Shown piece after piece: positions 55,735-64,000 of a stretch of 64,000 nucleotides of DNA. This DNA is from Antedon mediterranea (taxonomy: Eukaryota; Echinodermata; Crinoidea; Comatulida; Antedonidae): NCBI RefSeq assembly GCF_964355755.1, contig NC_092673.1:9927001-9991000 (forward strand), read 5' to 3'. Below the pieces are notes generated by a model that was given only the letters and a program-made list of their open reading frames with translations, ran no database searches and had not been told where the DNA came from. The position numbers and the translations under genes are program-made. Every line of letters begins with the position of its first letter. Within the stretch, counting starts at the first letter, position 1.

Positions 55735-56800
55735 AGTATCTAAATTAACAGTAGTTAATTTATGTAGATTTTTAATAGCCAATTTATATGTAGATTTTTA
55801 ATAGCCCAATAATATCTATATGTAGATTGTTAATAGCCCAATAATAGTTATTAATAGCCCAATAATATCTATATGTAGATTGTTAATAGCCCAATAATAG
55901 TTATATGTAGATTTTTAATAGCCAAATAATGTAGATTTTTAATAGCCCAATAATAGCCAAATAATGTAGATTTTTAATAGCCTAATAATAGCCAAATAAT
56001 GTAGATTTTTACTAGACAAATAATAGCCATTTTTAAGTAGATTTTTAACAGCCCAATAATAGCCAAATAGTGTAGATTTTTAATAGCCCAATAATAGCCA
56101 AATAATGTAGATTTTTAGTAGACAAATAATAGCCATTTTTAAGTAGATTTTTAATAGACCAATAATATCCAAATAATGTAGATTTTTAGTAGACAAATAA
56201 TAGCCATTTTTATGTAGATTTTTAATATCCCAATAATAGCCAAATAATGTAGATTTTTAGTAGACAAATAATAGCCATTTTTATGTAGATTTTTAATAGC
56301 CCAATAATAGCCAAATAATGTAGATTTTTAGTAGACAAATAATAGCCATTTTTATGTAGATTTTTAATAGCCCAATAATAGCCAAATAATGTAGATTTTT
56401 AGTAGACAAATAATAGCCATTTTTAAGTAGATTTTTAATAGCCCAATAATAGCCAAATAATGTAGATTTTTAGTAGACAAATAATAGCCATTTTTATGTA
56501 GATTTTTAATAGCCCAATAATAGGCAAATAATGTAGATTTTTAGTAGCTGAATAATAGCCAATTATTTAGTAGATTTTTAATAGTATAATAATAGCCAAA
56601 TAATGTAGATTTTAAGTAGACAAATTATAGCCATTTTATGTAGATTTTTAATTGCCAAATAATAGCCAATTTATACAGATTTTTAATAGCCCAATAATAG
56701 TCATTTAATTAGTAGATTTTTAATAGCCCATAAATAGCAAATTAATGTAGATTTTTAAAAGCCAAATAATAGCCAATGAAGAATCCATTCTAGATAGATT
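55735..56800. repeat. Minisatellite with 71-bp higher-order period
   Basis: The basic motif is about 23 bp: GTAGATTTTTAATAGCC plus CAATAATA or AAATAAT. In the middle, three variants form a 71-bp higher-order unit. GTAGATTTTTAGTAGAC starts at 56178, 56249, 56320 and 56391, exactly 71 bp apart. The flanks of the array are irregular. Confidence 0.9.
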
Positions 56801-57015
56801 ATTGGTAGTCTAATAATAGTTGTATTTAGTAAGTGTCGCCTACTAATATCATCGCGAAATATGCTAATGAGGCAAAAATCTACTAACGACTATAAAAAAT
56901 CTATCAAATATCTATCTACTAGTAGGTGATAAATAGGCGACAGCTCTATATCTACTAAGCCGGATAGACTATAAGGCTAACCGCTATAGAGCTATAACTA
57001 CTAAGACTTTTTGTT

Positions 57016-58261
57016 ATGGGAAATAAGGCTGCCGATCATTTCACGATAATTTGTCTCATTAATACATTGTCGGTGGAACGAAGTTCAAATTTTTGTTCGC
57101 AAGGGGTGGATCTCGGTTTACACTCTGACATGCCAAGTCTGTCGAGTACTTTTAACAAGTTTTTCTTTTGGTTCATTTTCACATACCCATCGCCTTGCTA
57201 AAAATTAATCCCCAGAAAATATCTTAGTTTTCCAAGATCTTTCATTTTGAATTTTGTTTCCATCATACATTTGAATTCGTTTAAAAACATGTTATCGCTT
57301 GCAGCTATTATCAAATCGTCGACCCAAATTAAAACTATGACGGTACGTTTACTCGTCTTCTTAGTGTATATACAATGGTCCACGGCATTTTGTTTGAACC
57401 CATTTTCACTTAAATAGTCATGCAGAACTTTGTTTCACTTCATACCGGATTGCTTTAAACCATATAATGATTTGTTTAGCTTTAGAACTAGCCTTTCCCC
57501 GGAATCAGATTTTAATTCAAAACCTTCTGGTTGCTCAATGTAGATATCTTTATCAATAGGGGCTTTAAGTAGGCCGTTTTGACATCCATTTGGTGCAGTA
57601 CTAAATTATGTCGTTCTGCTATTTGCATTAGAATGCGAACTGATGTCATGCTAGCAGTAGGGGAAAATGTATCATTATAATCAACATTCTTGATTTGTGT
57701 GTAGCCCTTTGCTACATATCGCGCTTTAAATTTGGTTTGCCCTTCGACATCTTCCTTTTTAGCATAGACCCAACGGCCCCCCACTGGTTTCTTACCGTCG
57801 GTCAATTTTGTTAAAGTGGAAGTGTTGTTCTCTTTTAGAGAACCTATTTCATCTTCCATTGCTTTTGCCCATTCTTTTGCATCAGGCAATTTCATTGCAT
57901 CTTGATAATTTTGGGGTATTGTGGTAATAAATCTATAACAATAATCTACACTCGCAAAAGCGGTGTCCCCATTCTCAAATTCGTTGACATATTCACGTAG
58001 GTGTTTAGGCAATTTCTTATCCCTTTTGGGGTATCTATGTGCTGACTGTAATTCAGGCTCTAGTTCCTTCTGAACTATGTCAACTTCGCTATGGTTTGTA
58101 GAAAAGGTTGGTCCCTCGGGCTTTGGACACCAAATGATATCATCATGGTTACTATTAGGATCATCGGTTTTGGTTGCTTTAGTGCACTTCTGCGCACATA
58201 ACAGCATACAGCCATAATATTTTCGGTAACTTGGATTGTGTTTTAACAAGCACCTGCCCAT
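57016..58261 (-). pseudogene. Copia pol: reverse transcriptase, antisense
   Basis: Reading downward from 58261. The linker has HRYPKRDKKLPKHLREYVNE, followed by AMKLPDAKEWAKAMEDEI near 57890, the usual start of copia reverse transcriptase. GGRWVYAKK and FKARYVAKGYTQ follow, then YNDTFSPTASMTSVR near 57670 and HQMDVKTAYLK near 57590. After a frameshift come SLYGLKQSGMK and the catalytic WVDDLIIAASD near 57320. The reading continues through FKMKDLGKLRYFLGI and LDRLGMSECKPRSTP to about 57016, where the tandem-repeat block cuts it. Ty1/copia identity is clear. Confidence 0.88.
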
Positions 58262-58276
58262 CTCGAATAGGGTGCG

Positions 58277-58928
58277 TCATTGGCGCTCGGTAGTGGCGTT
58301 TTGATGCGGCGAGTAAGGTGCTGAGGTTTGATGTCGTATTTTATTTTTCGTCAGGAGTGACTTAAACTCCCTTGATACAAATTCAGATCCATTTTCTGAT
58401 CTGAGGGTTTTAATATTCCCAAAGGGAGCAGAATCAGCTAGAAATTTTTCCATTGCCTTAATGGCGTCACTTTTTGCCTTTAGAAAATATACAAATGCTG
58501 CGCCCGTAAAGTCATCGGTAAAGCACATTGCATACCTAAACCCTTCAGATGAAGTTTGTTGGATCGGGCCAGCTAAGTCACTGTGTACTAGATCTAATGG
58601 TACCAATGCGCGGGCATCAGCCTGTCTATTCCTAGTTTTTACCATCTTTCCCAACAATTTTAACATACAAACTTCACAATTTATGTTAGTACTAACGTCA
58701 CCTTCGATTTTCATCCCTCCAACAACACTTTGTTATTTTATAATATCATCTTTGTTACAATGGCCAAGAATATTGTGCCATTCATGTATTCATTCGCAGA
58801 TTCTACCTTGATCATCAATGAGGTAAATCTTCGCATCTCCTCGTTTCGTTGCAATGTTAGTATATTTCTTGCCATCTGCCAATTCCATACTGTAGTATGT
58901 GCTTCCGGTTTGAAGCACTTTGATTCAT
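58277..58928 (-). pseudogene. Copia integrase, antisense
   Basis: Just upstream are a GHCNKDDI remnant of the GAG-pre-integrase domain near 58760, and NINCEVCMLKL, the zinc region. The core has LVHSDLAGPIQ with the first Asp near 58590, TLRSENGSEFVSREF near 58390 where Asn-Gly is preceded by Glu rather than the usual Asp, and HQNATTERQ with the Glu near 58285. The second catalytic Asp therefore appears replaced by Glu in this copy. Frame breaks lie on both sides. Confidence 0.82.
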
Positions 58929-59823
58929 CTATAATAATGTGTTTGATGATGCAACTGTATCTACTAACAGTCCATACTTATTAATATCGGTGATGGTTGG
59001 TTCATTCATTTTGAATGCGAACGTGTGGTTCTCATCATCACTTGTATCATTTGTCAATTTTGCATAATCGTTCTTCCTTCTACATTCTTGCGTATTGTGT
59101 GTTGACGTTTTATATGTCTTACACCATCGCTGTGATTTAGTTTGTTTGTTTCTGTAACTGTCTTTTGCTTTATGTCCAGGCTTTTTACATTCGTAGCAGA
59201 TTAGTTGTTTAATTGGATAAGTTTTCATGATGGAGTCATTAACGTTGGTACTCACCATTTTGCTGGCCTTTAAATTCTCTTCATATTTTTTTAGGGAAGT
59301 CTTGAATTCTGATAATGTTGGCTGATTTTCTTTTTGTGTTGTCACTGTGTTTAGCATATCATACTCTTCTTGTAGTCCTTTTAGTAGCATTGACATTAGC
59401 AGTGAGTCACTGACAACTTCCCCTGCTGTTTCCAATCGTTTCTGCTCAAATTACATAATCGGTGGTAGTCTCGATTGCTTTCATCGTCTAAGAACATTAT
59501 TGTGAGTACATTGTTATTACTCTCAGTTTTCCTCTACCTAGGTAATGTTCATGAAGGATCGTTAGCGCTTTACGCCCATCATCTTTAGCATCACGAATAA
59601 TCAGTGATAGCGACCTGTCATCTAGACATTGAACAAGCTCTGCAAAAGCATTTGCATTCTTGTTTGCATCAGGAGGATTTTCATCTCCTGGATTTATTAC
59701 ACCATGCAACTTCTGTAGACGCATATATCCTAAAAACTTAACTTCCCAGAGTTCATACTGGGACTCATCGCCGTTGAATAATATTCTTCTGGGCCCATAA
59801 CCTGTTAGATTAGGAGTAGCCAT
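58929..59823 (-). pseudogene. Copia gag and protease, antisense
   Basis: The gag ATG is at 59821-59823 (MATPNLTGYGPRRILFNGDE, then ELWEVKFLGYMRLQ). After a frameshift near 59450-59500 it continues with LLKGLQEEYDML and TLSEFKTSLKKYEEN. A CYECKKPGHKAKD zinc knuckle lies near 59170-59205. The protease active site near 58935-58955 reads LVDTVASS where DTGASS is expected, a Gly-to-Val change at an invariant site. The product would be the copia particle protein; this copy is inactive. Confidence 0.82.
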
Positions 59824-59876
59824 AATCTCGACTTGGAAGCAAACAACAACGGATAAAAATAAGATATAACTCAACA

Positions 59877-59987
59877 GTGTTACATGAGAACTTGAACTAA
59901 AGTTTATTCAGAACTTCTATTGCAATATATGTACAGTACAATGAAATGTGATTGGTCAGTTAATAACCAGAAAAGAGGTGGGGCATT
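59877..59987 (-). repeat. Copia LTR-like segment, antisense
   Basis: On the minus strand this runs from TGCCCCACCTC to CTCATGTAACA and contains GAATAAAC, a poly-A-signal-like motif. It is duplicated at 45330-45439. It shares no obvious sequence with the TGTTGAAG start at 49155, so it may be only the 3' part of the LTR. Confidence 0.45.
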
Positions 59988-60157
59988 CCACCTGTTGCAT
60001 GTATAAAGAGTGATATCGCCCTCTATCCGGGGCAGAGGCAACATGGTGGATATATTGTAGAGCACATGTGTTGATATCTGAATAAAGAATGTTGTTAATT
60101 TCAAGGTTATATTGTTGTATGAAGTCTTCAATCATAAAAAACAATACTTAAAACATG
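59988..60157 (+). repeat. Gypsy-4 LTR part
   Basis: Plus-strand TATA-like TGTATAAAGAG near 60000 is followed by AATAAAG near 60081, then an end at ACTTAAAACA directly before TGGTGACAGAAGTAGG (60158), a plausible primer-binding site. The left limit meets the copia LTR-like segment; which bases belong to which is unclear. 60158-60541 is untranslated leader without other features. Confidence 0.5.
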
Positions 60158-60541
60158 GTGACAGAAGTAGGATTATCGTGATATATTTTATAAAGAATTT
60201 GGACATTTTGTGTACGCCTAACGCGCTCTACGCTACGGAGATATCTAGCATGATCGTCCAGCACTATCAGTAACAGTACATTATGCCTCCATGATCAGCA
60301 GTACTTATAACTAGTACCTGTCTCAATCAAGCAGTTTTGTGATTGATTTATTGACGTGGTATAGGCCTAAGACGTATTATCAGTTACGCTGTGTAGTGTG
60401 GAAGCAGTGCCGTTGAAGCAGTATCGAGTGTAGTAATATACTAATACTGTACTATTAAGTAAGTTTATAGTATAATTTGTTAAATTCAGTTTCAATCCAG
60501 GCCTAGATTAAGATCAGTGTGTTTTACCAGTTTTTATAAAC

Positions 60542-61707
60542 ATGTCTGACAATGAGGAACTTCTACCGCCGGATGGAAATTTACCTCCCGCAGGTTATGG
60601 TTTTAAGAATGTTAGGGTTCCTCTCCCTCCCAATATATCTTTAAAAGGAAACATGAAAACCAACTGGCAAATGTTTAAGCAGTTGTGGACATCGTACGAG
60701 TTACTAACAGGTTTAAAAAATCAGGCAATGCAATATCGTGTTGCTACGTTTATCACATGCATTGGTCAAAATGCCCTAGAAGTTCACACAGGTTTACCTT
60801 TTAAAACTGAAGAAGATAAAAGCAATTTAGAAAGCATATTAGATTTATGGGAAGAGTATTGTTGTGGGCAAACTAATGTTATATTTGAAAGATTTTGCTT
60901 TAACAAGTGTAATCAAACTGCATCAGAAACCTTTAATCAATATTTGGTCAAGTTACGTAAATTAGCTTCTACTTGTGAATATGGCAATATGGCCAGTGAC
61001 TTGATTAGGGATAGAACCGTCTGTGGTATTCTGGATGATGATATAAGGAAAGAATTGTTAAATGAAAGTAAACTTACGCTTGAAAATTGTATATCAATTG
61101 TTAAAAGCTTTGAGGCCACAGCGCATCAAGCCAAATCGATGTCACATTCAGATGATGTAAAATATATTTGGCATAAACAGAGTAATACTAAAAAGTACCA
61201 AGAGTACAAGAAGCACTGTAAGTTTTGTTGAGAAAATAATTGTCCCGTTTATAATAAAAAAATGTTTATTGTGGTAGGAAAGGTCATTTTGAGAGCCAGT
61301 GTAGGGAATTTCAATATCGAAGTGAAAAGAGTAAACGGAGTAAATCTTCATACAAGAAAAAGTCGAGTAAACCTAGTTACAAATATGTATCATTACGGTC
61401 TAATACTTCTGAATCAGATACAAGTGATTTTTCTGATTTTGAAGAAGAATGTTCATTAATTGATGTTTATGAAACAGATAATGAAAATGTAAATAATATC
61501 AAATCCAAAAGTACAAAGTCCGATACTATCTTAGCTAAGATGCATATTTACAAGACCAAAGAACCACTACTCCTGCAAGTTGATTCTGGAGCTTCTTGCA
61601 ATGTGTTTCCATCACAATACTAACCTAAAAATGTAGAGCTGACTAAAACCAATAAAAAGTTACGTATGTATAGTAATGATATGGTCCCAGTTTTGGGCAC
61701 ATGTAAC
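60542..61707 (+). pseudogene. Gypsy-4 gag and protease start
   Basis: The 229-codon frame (60542-61231) begins MSDNEELLPPDGNLPPAGYG and has capsid features WQMFKQLWTSYELLTGL near residue 40 and FNQYLVKLRKLASTCEYG near residue 140. A CCHC knuckle starts at CKFC and continues in another frame after the stop at 61229-61231 (GHFESQC near 61287). A Ser/Lys-rich linker follows. The protease site LQVDSGASCNVFPS lies near 61575-61615, with a stop shortly after at 61621. The TTAA MITE then interrupts at 61712. These breaks make it non-functional. Confidence 0.85.
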
Positions 61708-61711
61708 TTAA

Positions 61712-62057
61712 AGATATATTGTCCCCCTAAAAAAAATATTTTGTTAAATTTTTTTGTTGACAATGTTATTTTAATGTCACATAATAGTTATACACTCTCA
61801 CAAAAAATTGGGTCTGAAAAAAATTTATTTACCTGAGAAAAATGTAATTTAAAGCAAAAAATGGTCAAATTGTCTGGAAGACAATGAGTTTTTGGGTAAT
61901 TTAACTGTTTATTTTGTCTTTTTATAGGTGAAATAATTTTTTCCCCCCGTTTTTTTTCTTATGGAAGTGAACAACTTCATTAAAACTGCAAAATGGCCTA
62001 TTCAAAGTCTGATTTTAAAAATCTTTATTTTTCATGATTTTGGGGGACAATACATCT
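61712..62057. mobile_element. 346-bp MITE with TTAA duplication
   Basis: Inverted ends AGATRTATTGTCCCCC are flanked by TTAA at 61708-61711 and 62058-62061. TTAA duplication is characteristic of piggyBac and Kolobok superfamilies. Right-end fragments of the same family occur at 34870-35049 and 37790-38230. Excising it restores a short run of gypsy-4 protease sequence. Confidence 0.85.
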
Positions 62058-62061
62058 TTAA

Positions 62062-63802
62062 GATTGAAAAATCCAAAAAATGGTAAAAGATATATTGTTC
62101 TTTTTATGTAATAAGTAATCAAAAAGGCTCACTGCACAAATTCCCACTACTCGGTTCAACTACAGCACAGCAAATGAAACTCATTTCTATTAATCACGAA
62201 AACATTGCAGTAGTGAATGAGTCGCAAACTAATACGTCAAAGATCAAGGTTAAAGAAGCTATATGTGACAGATATCGCAATGTCTTTAGCGGCCGCGGTT
62301 GTATGCCCGGTAATGTCACTCTTCACGTGGATGAAACTGTCAGATCACACGGCTCCACGTAGAGTACCCTTATCTGTACAACCAAGGCTGAAAGCAGAAT
62401 TAGACAGACTTGAAAGAGAAGGGGTAATCGAGAAAGTAGTAGAGCCAACAGATTGGTGTTCTAGCCTTTGTTGTGTAGAAAAGAAAAATGGTAAATTGCG
62501 CCTATGCATTGATTCTCAGCATCTTAACTGCGCACTTAAACGCAGTCAATATCCTCTCCCTGTGGAGGACATGCTACCTGAATTGGATGGAGTAAAGGTG
62601 TTTTCTAAGGCTGATTTGAATGAAGGGTTTCTCCAATGTAAACTAGATAAGGAGTCCACAAAACTGACTACATTTCAATCTTCTTGGGGTCGTTGGAAAT
62701 ATTTGAGAATGCCTCAGGGCATAAGCCCCGCTCCTGAACTTTTTCAGCAAAAACTAAATCTGTCATTGGATGGTCTCAAAGGCATACACATTGACGCGGA
62801 CGACGTTCTCATCACCGGTCGCGGCGACACAATTAAAGAAGCAACTCGAGATGACGATAATTTAAAAGAATTTCTTGAGCGTTGTTGTAAAATGAATATT
62901 ACGTTAAACAAAGATAAGTTTGAATACAAGTTAGAATCACTACCTTATCGGACATGTCTTGACTGCAAATGGCCTCCAATCGGATCCAAACAAAGTAAAC
63001 GCAGTGATTAATATGCCAACACCTGATTCGCCAACCGCAGTGCAGAGACTGAATGGTATGATTAAATATCTTGCTTAGTTTATTCCTAGTCTATCGCATT
63101 TGAACGAACCATTACGCAGGCTAACTCACAAAAATCAACCTCGGGACTGGTCACCAGACTGTCAAAAAGCCTTTGACAATATTAAACAAGCTCTATCGCA
63201 GGCGCCAGTTCTCAAGTATTTTGATACTAAATGTCCAACTGAAGGTCAAGGTGATGCATCAGAAGCTGGTCTTGAAGAAGGCCTCCCTGTTATGTATGCC
63301 AATAGAGCTTTGACGAGCGCTGAACGTAACTACTCTCAAATTGAGAAAGAACTTTTAGCCAGGTTTTTGGTTTAGAGCGACACCATTTGTACACTTATGG
63401 TCGCAAGATCATGGTCAACATTAGTAATAAACCATTAGCGTCGGTTCCAAAGCGTCTTCAGCGACTTTTTACGAGGCTTCGTCAATATGACGTCGATATT
63501 TGCTATAAGCCAGGTTCACAGATGTACTTGGCAGACACTTTATCAAAGGCGTTTGTTACCGATCAAAGTAATATTGATCAAGAGCCAGAGAACATTCATA
63601 TTACCGATTTTGCAGTTCCTGAGAAGCAGTTAAAAAAAATTCAAATTGCTACTGCAAGTGATACTGGCTTACAGACTGTCAAACGTTTGATCACGTCAGG
63701 CTGGCCAGAACATCGTAGTTTGGTTTCACCAGAGGCCCAGCCATATTTCAATTATAAACATGAACTCTCCATATTGGACAATGTAATATTCAAAGGCCCT
63801 AT
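62062..63802 (+). pseudogene. Gypsy-4 pol: reverse transcriptase, RNase H, integrase start
   Basis: The protease-RT linker has GCMPGNVTLHVDETV near 62300. The reverse transcriptase reads 62217-62960 with ELDRLEREGVIEKV, CVEKKNGKLRLCID near 62470 and FSKADLNEGFLQ near 62600. The active-site block is HIDADDVLITG near 62790-62815, an ADD variant of the YxDD motif. A frameshift near 62950 and a stop at 63076 follow. RNase H continues (KCPTEGQGDASEAGLEEGL near 63230, SQIEKELLA near 63340, then ISNKPLAS near 63420 and YLADTLSKAF near 63525). The Asp-Ala-Ser signature is present. The frame 63387-63802 runs into the integrase N-terminal region (LSILDNVIFKGP) where a GGGATCCC repeat cuts it. Confidence 0.85.
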
Positions 63803-64000
63803 AAAAAAAATCGTCGGGATCCCGTCGGTATCCCGCAGGATTTTCGGGCGGTATTCCAGGATTTTACCGGGATCCCGATAAAAATATCCCGATTTTTTGC
63901 CACCTTTTAATCGGGATTTTTGCGATATTCACAGCCGGGATCCCGGTCATCCCGCGGGATTTTTGGGCGGTATTCCCGGTTTTTACCGGGATCCCAATAA
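63803..64000. repeat. GGGATCCC-rich tandem repeat, continues past the window
   Basis: Two units of about 121 bp, starting near 63816 and 63937, share GGGATCCCG, CCCGCRGGATTTT, GGGCGGTATTCC and TTTTACCGGGATCCC. GGGATCCC is palindromic and recurs at least five times. It replaces gypsy-4 integrase sequence. Its end lies outside the window. Confidence 0.75.

Larger units (their letters stand above)
52458..57015. other. 4.5-kb block inserted in copia, made mostly of tandem repeats
   Basis: Copia coding on the minus strand can be followed to about 57016 on the right, and it resumes near 52500-52457 on the left. Both edges are rich in CTTAGTAG / CTACTAAG motifs in inverted orientation (52495 region and 56955-57005), and GAGCTATA / TAGCTCTA pairs lie nearby. 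This suggests one element that has accumulated internal arrays, but exact ends and target duplication could not be fixed. Arrays are listed separately. Confidence 0.5.

Noticed and set aside
55735-56800. Regular spaced repeats resembling a CRISPR array
   Set aside because: Units are contiguous and have no unique spacers. The sequence is eukaryotic, so this is a minisatellite.

Overview
This window looks like nuclear DNA of a marine invertebrate, most likely a deuterostome such as an echinoderm. That placement is an inference from AGGCCTA-rich filler, a 2A-bearing non-LTR retrotransposon, several Ty3/gypsy lineages, one Ty1/copia element and many short inverted-repeat DNA elements. Almost all of the sequence is mobile elements nested inside one another, usually broken. 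No bacterial operon, CRISPR array, rRNA or tRNA gene was seen.

The only host gene I can argue for is a mitochondrial ribosome-recycling factor (MRRF). A leader exon lies at 12278-12432 and a domain exon at 39230-39370. Both are on the + strand, both splice junctions are phase 1, and the intron between them is 26.8 kb. Later exons were not found and may lie beyond the window.

Layout. 1-7470: a decayed Ty3/gypsy element whose integrase and 3' LTR carry three DNA-transposon insertions. 7479-11460: two facing LINE ORF2 remnants. 11491-12165: an antisense gypsy gag and LTR end. 12433-39229: the MRRF intron. It holds a nest of seven Helentron/Helitron2-like elements (14259-24520) inside a pair of diverged inverted arms, a gypsy element (25700-30475) split by a Harbinger-like insertion, a 2-kb palindromic Harbinger-like element, a foldback element with minisatellite termini, and LINE remnants. 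39371-45245: further LINE pieces, including a 5' end encoding a 2A peptide, and a solitary antisense Helentron-like copy. 45440-48645: a large terminal-inverted-repeat element. 49122-59987: one antisense Ty1/copia element shattered by at least three insertions, one of which contains three unrelated tandem-repeat arrays. 59988-63802: a + strand gypsy element carrying a TTAA-flanked MITE and cut at its end by a GGGATCCC-rich repeat that runs off the window.

The most unusual structure is the nest at 14259-24520. Seven 5' hairpin ends and seven 3' hairpin-CTAG ends pair like balanced parentheses. The interrupted sequence resumes after each insertion, and each newcomer landed in the T-rich tract just inside the 5' hairpin of its host. 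The nest brings about twenty perfect TGACGTCA palindromes into the MRRF intron.
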